Part shown: positions 1 to 6,068 of the stretch, piece after piece
Layout: each line of letters starts with the position of its first letter
How positions within the stretch are numbered: position 1 is the first letter of the stretch
NCBI GenBank assembly: GCA_011772275.1
Contig: WVZU01000296.1
Span: forward strand, 10,948-17,015
Reading direction: 5' to 3'
DNA from: Planctomycetales bacterium
Lineage (GTDB): Bacteria > Planctomycetota > Planctomycetia > Pirellulales > UBA7805
Length of the DNA stretch: 6,068 nt
The notes under the pieces: model-generated
Told to the model about the DNA's origin: nothing
The model's input: the letters and a program-made list of their open reading frames with translations, nothing else
Database searches by the model: none
Position numbers and translations under genes: made by a program

Positions 1-2807
1 GTATTGAGCATGCTCAGCGCCTCGCCCGGTGGCCGGCCCAGCAGGTGCGCGTCAATAAAGCTGGTTGCCCACGCCTGGGAATACGGCAACCAGTCGACAT
101 GCGACGTGTCGCCCGCGGATTCGGGTTGGGGGACGACCAGGGGTGCCTCCCGCGAGCGGATGCTGGTCATAAACTGCTGATACGCCTGCCGGAATTCATC
201 GGCCTTGGCCTTGGCCGCCTGCTGGTCCCGCTGGATTTCCTCGACGGTCGGCAGCGGCGGCAGGTTGGGCGGGACGAAGGCTTCGCTCAGCAATGTGTAG
301 GTACGCAGCCGGCCATCCAGTTCCACTAACTTTTTCTGATAGACGCTTAATGTTTCCGGACCCGCGTCGCGGGCCTTCTGGCGAGCCTTCATGACTTCGC
401 GTTCGAACTTTAGGATCCGCGGCATGATCTCGTTGATCGCGTACAAGCTTCCCTGGCGCCGTTTCAAGCCCAAGATGTCCAGCACTTCCAGATTGTCAAT
501 CCGGAAAACCTTCTGCTGCCGGGCAGCGGGTGAGTCGGTGATGACGTCCAACAGCCAGCGAATCGCCCCTTGGATTTTGCCTTCCCCATCGGTGTACTCT
601 TCCCGATTCGAGACGGCCCGCAGACTGTTGCGGGCCAGGGTGTCGATGGGCTTGACGCGACCCCGATAAATCACCGGCAACTGCCCAAACTGTTCCACCT
701 GCATCTCTGTGGCCGGGCGCTGGACCGGACGGGCCGCTCGCCAAACCCAGAAGACGCCCAACAGCACCACCGCCAGCGCGATGATCAGGGTTGGCAGGTT
801 CCCGCGGCGCTGAGGCGAGGTTCGTTCGGAGGCCGCTGCGGCCTTCGCCTTGCTGCCGCGCTTCTTGCCGACCGGCACCCCGCTCACGGTGTCGGCTGCT
901 GGCGAAAGTTGCCCGGTCGAGGCAGCTGCCTGTCGGGACAGGCGGTTTAAGAAGCGGATCAGGACGATGGTAAAATGAGCCAGCAAGCCGGTGGCGACAA
1001 TCATGCAGGCCACATAGGGGATCATCCAGCCGCGATTGGTCACCACGCTGAACACCGTGTTCTCGACCCCCGCTTGATCCACGAACCAGCGAGACTGGTA
1101 AAAAGTCTCGCCCGCATACCGCAAGGGATTGTTCATCCAGATGTGCGGCTTGCGGTCGACGTTCCGCGTCTCATCGACCAGGTAGATGTCCGACGAATAG
1201 TTCTTGACCATGGACGAGCCCAGGTAGTCGTCTTTGCGGACATCGATCAGTGTCACCGAGTAGGGCTTGTACTGCCGCCGGAACCGCAAGGCCACATCGT
1301 AGGTTTTTCCCCCCACGGCGATCGTTTCGTTCAGTTCGGACAGGGCTCCATTTCTGTCCACCAGCACGGCTTGCGACAGCAGATAGGTCCCCAGGTCCGC
1401 ACCGCTTTGCTTGTCGGTAAAAGCCAGGTAAGCCGATGCCTGGTCAACCCGGCCGTCCCCGTCCGCGCCGGTCGCCGGCTTGGCCTTTTCGGCTCGCAGC
1501 TTCAGCCCTTTCCCCTTGGTCGCCGGGTTCGGGCTGGCTGCCGTGACGGGTTCGATTTTCGAGTTGGGAAAATACTGTTTGATTTCGATCTCGAACGGCA
1601 GCGCGTCGTACTGGATCGTTTTGGTGGCCAGAAAGCGGGATGGTTTGCCATTGCTGGCCAGCGGAATGGCGACCACGCGGTCCTGCTGGTCGTCGTCGGG
1701 CAACTTGCGGTCGATGACCGCCAGCTCGACCGCTCGAATATCCTGAGCGTAGTTGACCGTCTGCCCCTCGGCGATCGTCATTTGTTCTTCCACGTCGAAC
1801 TGGCTGACGAATACCTGGCCGAACATCAGCAACAGCACACCGCCGTGCAGCAGTGCGATGCCGCCGCGGCGTCGGAACAATAGCTGGCAGCCGACCAGCA
1901 GCACCAGCGCCGCAAACTCGGCCTTGATCAACTGCCACAAGATCCGCATGCCGGCGTGGCCCAGATACGCGTCGTTGCCCGGCCAGATCAACCAGACCGC
2001 CAAGCCGACCAATGGGAGCAGCAGCGTGGCGAATATCCAGAATTCGACACGGCGGAGATGGCCTTGCCAGGCGAAATAGATCGTGGCAGCGACTGCCGCG
2101 GCCACACTGGCCACCAAGGCCACCTTGATCGCCACCCAGAGGTGTGTCCACTGTTCAAAGAAAGGCACACCCTGCAGTCCCGCCGGATTGTGACCGCTGA
2201 CCACCACGTACCAGGTCGCCAAGATCCCCGCCGCCATCACCAAAACTCCGCTGGTGAACCGCGCCCCGCGGGCCTGCACCGTAAAACGAACTGCGTGAGC
2301 CGCCAGCAGGTTGCAAACCATCGCCAGGCCGATTGCCTTGCCGCCGGGAAAGAGAAACGCACCGTGGGTGATCGCGGTCGTGGCCGCGACCAGGCCCATG
2401 GCCAACGTCAGCACCGCCAGCGGCCCCGCAGCCCGACTGGGCCGCAGCAGCTGATGGACCAGCAGGGCGGCCAGCGGGGACACCAGCACGGTCAGGAAGG
2501 CAAAGAGGACCCGCATGTTTTCCGCCGGCAGATCGGGGTACCACGCCGGCGGAAAGAAAATACGGACCGGCACCCAGGCCAGCCAGCAGTAAAAATAGTG
2601 GGACATCACCGACCACATGTCCATTTCGATCTGGGCCAGCGTCCCGATCATCACGATGCCGATCGCCAGGGAAAACAGCACCACGGTCAGACGCAACGAC
2701 GCCAACGGCGCCAGTGCCACGCGGAACACCCCCACCAGCGACTCGGCAGGGGCGGCGCCCAGGAAGGGTTCGCGAGCCAGCGTGTCCGGGGTGGGATAGG
2801 TTGCCAT
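1..2807 (-). CDS. resB: ResB/CcsB-type cytochrome c biogenesis protein, probably a ResB-CcsA fusion (3' end outside window)
   Basis: System II cytochrome c maturation protein, which in this family moves haem across the cytoplasmic membrane and helps attach it to apocytochromes. Frame 3 of the minus strand stays open for 935 residues to the window edge. The ResB signature helix is at about residues 35-60 (ASLRLTVVLFSLAIGIVMIG). Further hydrophobic helices lie near 99-120, 128-150, 157-175, 184-204, 225-246, 255-275, 285-310 and 315-335, the last with RGGIALLHGG (His321). A soluble ResB domain spans about 336-592 and contains KPYSVTLIDV (514-523) and NPLRYAGETFYQSRWF (560-575). Helix 594-616 follows, then a basic Ala/Lys/Ser linker (625-670), helix 671-688, and a likely extracytoplasmic region with the GRVKPIDTLARNSLR motif (716-730) that precedes CcsA in fused relatives. 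The CcsA haem (WWD) domain is not in the window. The ATG at 2805-2807 lies six bases after the upstream stop with no Shine-Dalgarno, suggesting translational coupling. No CXXCH motif is visible. ResB identity is firm; the CcsA fusion is inferred. Confidence 0.9.
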   Translation of the reverse strand, partial: MATYPTPDTLAREPFLGAAPAESLVGVFRVALAPLASLRLTVVLFSLAIGIVMIGTLAQIEMDMWSVMSHYFYCWLAWVPVRIFFPPAWYPDLPAENMRVLFAFLTVLVSPLAALLVHQLLRPSRAAGPLAVLTLAMGLVAATTAITHGAFLFPGGKAIGLAMVCNLLAAHAVRFTVQARGARFTSGVLVMAAGILATWYVVVSGHNPAGLQGVPFFEQWTHLWVAIKVALVASVAAAVAATIYFAWQGHLRRVEFWIFATLLLPLVGLAVWLIWPGNDAYLGHAGMRILWQLIKAEFAALVLLVGCQLLFRRRGGIALLHGGVLLLMFGQVFVSQFDVEEQMTIAEGQTVNYAQDIRAVELAVIDRKLPDDDQQDRVVAIPLASNGKPSRFLATKTIQYDALPFEIEIKQYFPNSKIEPVTAASPNPATKGKGLKLRAEKAKPATGADGDGRVDQASAYLAFTDKQSGADLGTYLLSQAVLVDRNGALSELNETIAVGGKTYDVALRFRRQYKPYSVTLIDVRKDDYLGSSMVKNYSSDIYLVDETRNVDRKPHIWMNNPLRYAGETFYQSRWFVDQAGVENTVFSVVTNRGWMIPYVACMIVATGLLAHFTIVLIRFLNRLSRQAAASTGQLSPAADTVSGVPVGKKRGSKAKAAAASERTSPQRRGNLPTLIIALAVVLLGVFWVWRAARPVQRPATEMQVEQFGQLPVIYRGRVKPIDTLARNSLRAVSNREEYTDGEGKIQGAIRWLLDVITDSPAARQQKVFRIDNLEVLDILGLKRRQGSLYAINEIMPRILKFEREVMKARQKARDAGPETLSVYQKKLVELDGRLRTYTLLSEAFVPPNLPPLPTVEEIQRDQQAAKAKADEFRQAYQQFMTSIRSREAPLVVPQPESAGDTSHVDWLPYSQAWATSFIDAHLLGRPPGEALSMLN

Positions 2808-2813
2808 GGGGAT

Positions 2814-3932
2814 TTATCCGGGGGTAAAGCGGAGCGACGCCGCAAAGGCTCGGAAATTGTCTTTTTCACGCACAGCCAGCTGAGCGTTTCCTTGCATTTT
2901 GACAAACCACCTGCGACCAGCCACGTCCACAACCACGCCGTAGATCGACTCGGCCGCCGCAGCATCCGACGGGCCGCTGATTTCAATATATTTGCCCTCG
3001 TGGTCGTCGACCGTGAACGGTTGCAGTTCGGCGGCCAGCCGTTCGGCACTGATGGGTGCCAGGCGCACCTGGTCCCGCCAGCGGTTGATGTTATCCAGCA
3101 GCTGGCCGCCCGCCGAACGGACACTGATGGCGATCTGCCGCTCGCCGTCCCGGACCTCGTACAGGGCCTTGTCCATCAAGCCCAGTCGAAGGGGGCGCCA
3201 ACCGGACGGCGGTTGGCACGCCAGCACAGACGGATCATGACCCTCCACGGGGGGGCCCGTGCGAGCTGGCCTGCTGCCGGGACGCCCCGGGGCCGATCGC
3301 CGACCGGCCAGTCGGGGCGGCAGGATCCGCGAAACGCTCTGCAGGTTGCCGACCATGTCCATCACAATCGCCTGCCGCCCGGCCACATCCCGCTTTTCGA
3401 TTTCGGCGGGCAGAGCCTGTTTTGCGATCGGGGGCAGCTGCATCTGGCCGCGCCAGCGGTTCAGGTTTTCCAGCAGATACTGCTGTTCGTCTTCGTGGGT
3501 GATACCCAGCGGGACCACGGTCAACTCCAATGGTGGATCCGAGCCCGGTATTTTCAGTGTGGCGAAACGCATCGAGCCACCGCCCGCCTGCTGCCGCCAA
3601 CCGGCCGGTAGCTTCCAGTCAGGCTGGCCAGCGTTCTGCTGGGCAAAGCGAACCGAATCGACCAGTTGGTGAAAAGCGTCCGTTTGTTGCGTAACCTGAT
3701 CGTTGGGGCCAGCCAGCTTGAAAAACCAGCCCTGGTTGGCTTCGCGAAACATGGCGACCAGCATGCGGTCTTTGGCGGCCAGTTTTCGCCGCCCGATCTG
3801 CTGGACCACTTCGTCTTTGGGGATCAGGTACTGCTGAATCTCTGCCTCCTGATGACAGCCGGGCAGGGCAAAGCTGAGGCATACCGCCAGCAGGGCGAAT
3901 GTTAAGCCAGCAGGGCGGCGGCAACCGTGCAT
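2814..3932 (-). CDS. Predicted lipoprotein with duplicated NxNRWR and WFFKxxGP-type half-modules
   Basis: A 372-residue exported protein of unknown function. The chosen start gives a short basic N-terminus, a hydrophobic stretch (about residues 9-23) and lipobox LPGC with Cys26 as the lipidated residue; an upstream extension to 4166 would bury this signal and reads like non-coding sequence. Two kinds of half-module recur. Type B is near residues 57-96 (QGWFFKLAGP ... FHQLVDSVRF) and again near 330-369 (RRWFVKMQG ... FRAFAASLRF). Type A is near 107-196 (PAGWR ... NLNRWRGQMQLPPI) and near 241-320 (PSGWR ... NINRWRDQVRLAPI). A Pro/Arg/Gly-rich linker joins them (about 201-240). I recall such modules in planctomycete and verrucomicrobial proteins of no known function. 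The stop TAA lies six bases before the cytochrome c biogenesis gene, so the two are probably co-transcribed and the protein may act in haem or cytochrome c handling at the membrane surface; that role is inference. No Shine-Dalgarno is visible. Confidence 0.85.
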   Translation of the reverse strand: MHGCRRPAGLTFALLAVCLSFALPGCHQEAEIQQYLIPKDEVVQQIGRRKLAAKDRMLVAMFREANQGWFFKLAGPNDQVTQQTDAFHQLVDSVRFAQQNAGQPDWKLPAGWRQQAGGGSMRFATLKIPGSDPPLELTVVPLGITHEDEQQYLLENLNRWRGQMQLPPIAKQALPAEIEKRDVAGRQAIVMDMVGNLQSVSRILPPRLAGRRSAPGRPGSRPARTGPPVEGHDPSVLACQPPSGWRPLRLGLMDKALYEVRDGERQIAISVRSAGGQLLDNINRWRDQVRLAPISAERLAAELQPFTVDDHEGKYIEISGPSDAAAAESIYGVVVDVAGRRWFVKMQGNAQLAVREKDNFRAFAASLRFTPG

Positions 3933-3962
3933 GAGAACCGGCGGGCTGGGCAGACAGGCGGG

Positions 3963-4005
3963 AGCGATCCTGCCGGAGTCGGTCAATAAGGGGGCAGGGA
4001 TCGCT
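3963..4005 (-). repeat. Inverted repeat in the leader of the lipoprotein gene
   Basis: AGCGATCCTGCC (3963-3974) is the reverse complement of GGCAGGGATCGCT (3993-4005) apart from one extra G, with an 18-base loop. It lies between the TATAAT-like box and the start codon, so it would form a 12-base-pair hairpin in the leader RNA, or a dyad for a DNA-binding protein. On the minus strand a run of six T precedes it, not follows it, so it is not an intrinsic terminator of that strand. Confidence 0.6.
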
Positions 4006-4022
4006 GAAAAAACAACTATCCA

Positions 4023-4028
4023 ATTATA
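4023..4028 (-). promoter_or_regulatory. Candidate -10 box for the lipoprotein / cytochrome c biogenesis operon
   Basis: Minus strand reads TATAAT, a perfect sigma-70 consensus -10, about 90 bases before the lipoprotein start and in a small AT-rich island in otherwise GC-rich DNA. No good -35 (TTGACA-like) is seen 16-18 bases upstream, and no extended -10 TG. Placement between the genes fits a promoter for the two-gene operon, but the call rests on one hexamer. Confidence 0.35.
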
Positions 4029-4129
4029 GTAAGGCCGCCGCAGATTGGTAGATCGACCTGCCCCCGCAAAGCGGCTCGACTGCGGACACAGCCACTGCAC
4101 ACCGTGCGCACCTGTTCGCCGCCTTCCCC

Positions 4130-4152
4130 GGCAGCTGGATCGGCAGCTGATC
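4130..4152. repeat. Short tandem direct repeat
   Basis: GGCAGCTGGATC (4130-4141) is followed at once by GGCAGCTGATC (4142-4152), differing by one G. Each copy contains the palindrome CAGCTG. It lies in the non-coding gap upstream of the TATAAT-like box; it may be a chance duplication or a pair of protein-binding sites. Confidence 0.4.
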
Positions 4153-4396
4153 GCACGCCGCCCCATCGTCGAGTCCGCCGTTCAGTGTGCGGCTGGCCGT
4201 TCGACATCCCCCACCCTGAGCACCCCAGCGGGGGGCCGGGCCACTTGGCCTGAGGGGAAAAACAAGAGACCTGCCACACGCCTTTCCAGCCTGGATTTCC
4301 AAAAACCTCTTGGCGATCAAGGCCCACGTGGTTGTCTGGCAAGGCAGACGGCCCGATTTGACTGCAAGCGTAAGGATCCTAACTTGCGCCTCAATG

Positions 4397-4436
4397 GGCG
4401 TGTCAGGCAGCCGGGCCAGGACCTGGCCTGAGCGCC
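4397..4436 (-). terminator. Possible 3' hairpin/terminator of the OmpA-like gene
   Basis: About 25 bases after the stop codon. On the minus strand GGCG and TCAGGC pair with GCCTGA and CGCC, with small internal mismatches, around a central stem. A competing inner hairpin is a perfect hyphenated palindrome, GGCCAGG-A-CCTGGCC (4414-4428). No T-run follows directly, so it may be a transcript-end stabiliser or a non-canonical terminator. A weaker stem with five T follows at 4301-4323. Confidence 0.4.
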
Positions 4437-4461
4437 ACAGATGGCTGGTGAGAAGTCCAGG

Positions 4462-5286
4462 CTAGCGATAGACGCGCGTAAAGGTCTCGGTCCAGCCGAC
4501 GACGGGTACTTCCGGAGCGATCAGGAATATTTCTACTCGACGGTTGCGCTGGCGGTTGGGTTCGGACGTGTTGGCCACAATCGGCTGGAACTTTCCATAG
4601 GTCGCCACGCCCAGGCGGTCTTCTTGCAAGCCCCGCACTCGCAGGTAGTCGCTGACGGCCAAGGCCCGCGCCGCGCCCAAATGCCAGTTGTTGGGGTAGA
4701 TATCACGAGCTTCATCGCCTTCGATGCGGCGGTCGTCGGTGTGGCCGACGATCATGACCCGCAACGGACCCGCTCCGTCGGACTTGAGGATGGCGATGAA
4801 TTCGTCCAGCATCTGTCGAGCGGCGGGCTGGATGCCGGCTTGTGCGGTGGCAAACAGGATGTCGGCATCCAGCTTGGCGGCACCGGATGCTTCATCATAG
4901 TAGAGGCCCGGGTAGCGTTGCGCGAGAGCGGCCAGTTGCTGGCCGACGCCAGAGGGGAGTGGGCCCTCGCCAAAGCGGCGATAAATTTCGTCACGTTCTC
5001 TTTGAAAGTTATCCAGGCGGTTTCGATCCGCTCGACTACGACGGTCCACGGTGCTCAACTCGCCTTCGGTCATGACCAGGTGGCTTTCCAGCTTGCGGCT
5101 GTGCGCATCCAGGTTCAGCAGCTGGGATTCTAGCGCTTTGTTCTTTTCACACAGCTGCTGATATTGATCGCGGTAGGCGGCCAGGCGGGAAGCGGGGACC
5201 AGGCAGCCACTGCAGAGCAGCCCGAGGGCTGCCGGCAGGAGGAAGAGGGCCCGCCGCGAGATGGATAAGGCTGGCACGCGCCGCAT
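4462..5286 (-). CDS. OmpA/MotB-like peptidoglycan-binding lipoprotein with coiled coil
   Basis: A 274-residue envelope protein that probably anchors to a membrane and holds peptidoglycan through its C-terminal domain. The N-terminus has arginines at 2, 3, 11 and 12, a hydrophobic core (13-24) and a Cys at 28 in LLCSGC, a lipobox with Cys instead of Leu at -3, so lipidation is likely but not certain. Residues about 36-105 are charged and heptad-like (QLCEKNKALESQLLNLDAH), suggesting a coiled coil or stalk. The OmpA-like domain covers about 138-256: DILF (142-145), GHTDD (181-185), NNWHLGAARA (199-208) and NRRVEIFL (248-255). Asp184 and Arg207 match the pair that binds diaminopimelate in this family. 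The insert between them and the NW-L-AARA pattern are closer to MotB than to Pal, but there is no MotB membrane anchor and no motA neighbour. The start is supported by a strong Shine-Dalgarno. It lies 91 bases after the acidic membrane protein and may share its transcript. Confidence 0.92.
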   Translation of the reverse strand: MRRVPALSISRRALFLLPAALGLLCSGCLVPASRLAAYRDQYQQLCEKNKALESQLLNLDAHSRKLESHLVMTEGELSTVDRRSRADRNRLDNFQRERDEIYRRFGEGPLPSGVGQQLAALAQRYPGLYYDEASGAAKLDADILFATAQAGIQPAARQMLDEFIAILKSDGAGPLRVMIVGHTDDRRIEGDEARDIYPNNWHLGAARALAVSDYLRVRGLQEDRLGVATYGKFQPIVANTSEPNRQRNRRVEIFLIAPEVPVVGWTETFTRVYR

Positions 5287-5293
5287 GATACGA

Positions 5294-5300
5294 CTCCTTT
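5294..5300 (-). promoter_or_regulatory. Shine-Dalgarno of the OmpA-like gene
   Basis: On the minus strand this reads AAAGGAG, seven bases before the ATG at 5284-5286. It fixes the start of the OmpA-like lipoprotein. It stands out because the other two genes whose starts are visible here have no recognisable Shine-Dalgarno. Confidence 0.75.
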
Positions 5301-5308
5301 CGCTTGCT

Positions 5309-5357
5309 GGCGCGGTTCGCCGGGCTGCACAGAGGTTCTGCCCGCCGCCAACGCGCC
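5309..5357 (-). repeat. Imperfect inverted repeat between the acidic protein and OmpA-like genes
   Basis: GGCGCGGTT (5309-5317) pairs with AACGCGCC (5350-5357) with one bulged G, and inner GGGC (5322-5325) can pair with GCCC (5340-5343). The structure fills most of the 91-base spacer and ends just upstream of the Shine-Dalgarno. It could act as a leader hairpin or as a weak terminator or processing site between the two genes; no T-run follows. Confidence 0.35.
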
Positions 5358-5377
5358 GTGTCTTCCTGACAAATTTG

Positions 5378-6068
5378 TTACTTGCTTGGGAACAGTCCGA
5401 TGATGGAATCCATCAGGGCGCTGTTGACCGGATAGGACCCCTGCCAGCTCCACATCTGCCGGACCACGTCGTAGACCAGCATTCCGGTCAAACAGAGCAC
5501 CGCGGTACAGCAAAACAGGCTCAACACATTCCAAATCGAATAGGGAGCTTCGGGTACGGCAGGGATCGGCACGACTTCCACCGCGGTCCCCGGTTTGACT
5601 ACCGTGGCGGGGCCCAGGCCCAAGTCTTCGGCCGCTTCCGGACCGCCGATCATGGTCGCTGCGTCGTCCTCGATCAGCAGCCCCTCTTCGTCGGAGACAT
5701 GCAGCATGGTCGCGCCCGAGGCGTCATAGCCAGCAGCCGCCTGGTCGAGGGGGATTACCTGCGAGCCGCTCTCGGAGAGTTCCTCGTCGTCCTCCCCCAG
5801 TGGCGTCAGGAGGAAATCTTCGTCCGATTTCATCCTGGTTTCCGCCGAGGCACTGGCCAGGTCATCGCCGAGGGTAATCATGTCGTCTGGGCCCAGGACC
5901 AGCGATTCGTCAACGGACGATCCGCCCAAGTCCAGGTCGGCCGGCGCTTCCTCCAGCGACAGTCCGCTATCGGCCAGGTCGCCCAGCGAAATTCCGCTGT
6001 CCCCCGCGCCGGCCGTAATATCGCTGCCGCTGCCTTCACCCAAAACCAGTTCGTCGTCATGTTCTTCG
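5378..6068 (-). CDS. Acidic protein with one C-terminal membrane helix (5' end outside window)
   Basis: The frame is open to the window edge, giving the last 229 residues and a TAA stop; a TTG at 6041-6043 could be read as a start, but the same acidic sequence continues upstream of it (EEHDDELV), so the gene is truncated. About 165 residues are rich in Asp, Glu, Gly and Ser with very few Lys or Arg, and carry short degenerate repeats: GDSGISL / ADSGLSL, ELVLG / SLVLG, and ATML / ATMI. A Pro/Val-rich stretch (about 153-175) leads to a single membrane helix near 177-200 (NVLSLFCCTAVLCLTGMLVY) and a short tail ending LFPSK. I recall planctomycete proteins in which such an acidic linker follows an N-terminal excisionase-type helix-turn-helix domain; if so this would be a membrane-tethered DNA-binding protein, but that domain would lie outside the window. 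The acidic part is probably disordered and cytoplasmic. Function is otherwise unknown. Confidence 0.8.
   Translation of the reverse strand, partial: EEHDDELVLGEGSGSDITAGAGDSGISLGDLADSGLSLEEAPADLDLGGSSVDESLVLGPDDMITLGDDLASASAETRMKSDEDFLLTPLGEDDEELSESGSQVIPLDQAAAGYDASGATMLHVSDEEGLLIEDDAATMIGGPEAAEDLGLGPATVVKPGTAVEVVPIPAVPEAPYSIWNVLSLFCCTAVLCLTGMLVYDVVRQMWSWQGSYPVNSALMDSIIGLFPSK

Larger units (their letters stand above)
3933..4461. other. 529-base non-coding gap between the two gene pairs
   Basis: No convincing gene on either strand. Open frames here (for example plus 4045-4431 and minus 4016-4342) lack a signal, a domain or a ribosome binding site, and their residue content is typical of chance frames in GC-rich DNA. 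The gap holds, in the direction of minus-strand transcription, a hairpin just after the OmpA-like gene (4397-4436), a short palindrome CCACGTGG (4324-4331), a weak stem followed by a run of five T (4301-4323, minus), a short tandem repeat (4130-4152), a TATAAT-like box (4023-4028) and an inverted repeat (3963-4005) in the leader of the lipoprotein gene. Confidence 0.7.

Noticed and set aside
975..1883. Plus-strand open frame (302 codons)
   Set aside because: Antisense shadow of the soluble ResB domain; its composition mirrors codon bias on the other strand and no family features are visible.
1444..2616. Two minus-strand frames overlapping the ResB-type gene
   Set aside because: They are in a different frame from the continuous 935-residue reading frame, which has proper membrane helices and ResB motifs and no frameshift.
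1956..3611. Long plus-strand open frame (551 codons)
   Set aside because: It lies antisense to the ResB-type and lipoprotein genes, spans their junction, and is rich in Gln, His and Arg with no domain or hydrophobic pattern. The minus-strand products have clear signal peptide, helices and motifs.
3963..4015. Plus-strand intrinsic terminator (inverted repeat followed by A-rich bases)
   Set aside because: On the plus strand the repeat is followed by A, not T, and no plus-strand gene precedes it; on the minus strand the T-run comes before the stem.
3930..4166. Upstream extension of the lipoprotein gene by 78 codons
   Set aside because: The extension would place the signal peptide and lipobox in the middle of the protein, reads as Arg/Ser-rich noise, and crosses the TATAAT box and the leader inverted repeat.
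4016..4342. Two overlapping minus-strand frames in the gap
   Set aside because: Two frames cover the same bases with unrelated products; neither shows a ribosome binding site or a recognisable feature.
4045..4431. Plus-strand open frame (128 codons) in the gap
   Set aside because: Not overlapped by a real gene, so considered seriously, but it has no ribosome binding site, no hydrophobic core or domain, and an Arg/Pro/Cys-rich composition typical of chance frames.
6041..6043. TTG as the start of the acidic protein
   Set aside because: The same acidic reading frame continues without a stop to the window edge, and no Shine-Dalgarno precedes the TTG, so a truncated gene is more likely.

Overview
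The window looks like chromosomal DNA of a planctomycete, most probably of the Pirellulaceae type. I base this on the GC-rich composition, a system II cytochrome c maturation protein in the large fused ResB/CcsA form, a lipoprotein carrying NxNRWR and WFFKxxGP modules, and an acidic single-membrane-span protein with repeated 'DSGISL' type motifs. The lineage is inferred from remembered family features, not from a database search. I see no mobile element, CRISPR array, rRNA or tRNA.

All four convincing genes lie on the minus strand, so transcription runs from right to left. From the right edge: (i) the C-terminal 229 residues of an acidic protein with one membrane helix (5378-6068, start outside the window); (ii) after 91 bases, an OmpA/MotB-like peptidoglycan-binding lipoprotein (4462-5286) with a strong Shine-Dalgarno; (iii) a 529-base non-coding gap (3933-4461) holding a likely 3' hairpin, a TATAAT-like box and an inverted repeat in the leader of the next gene; (iv) a 372-residue lipoprotein built from repeated half-modules (2814-3932); (v) six bases further, a very large ResB/CcsB-type cytochrome c biogenesis gene (1-2807) that runs off the left edge after 935 residues, before its expected CcsA part.

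Genes (iv) and (v) almost certainly form one operon, and the lipoprotein may assist cytochrome c maturation or membrane redox work at the outer face of the cytoplasmic membrane. Genes (i) and (ii) may form a second unit connected with the cell envelope. The most interesting points are the B-A-A-B arrangement of half-modules in the lipoprotein, its tight linkage to the cytochrome c gene, the many membrane helices inserted in the ResB part, and the structured gap between the two gene pairs. I found no clear evidence for a wholly new multi-gene system.
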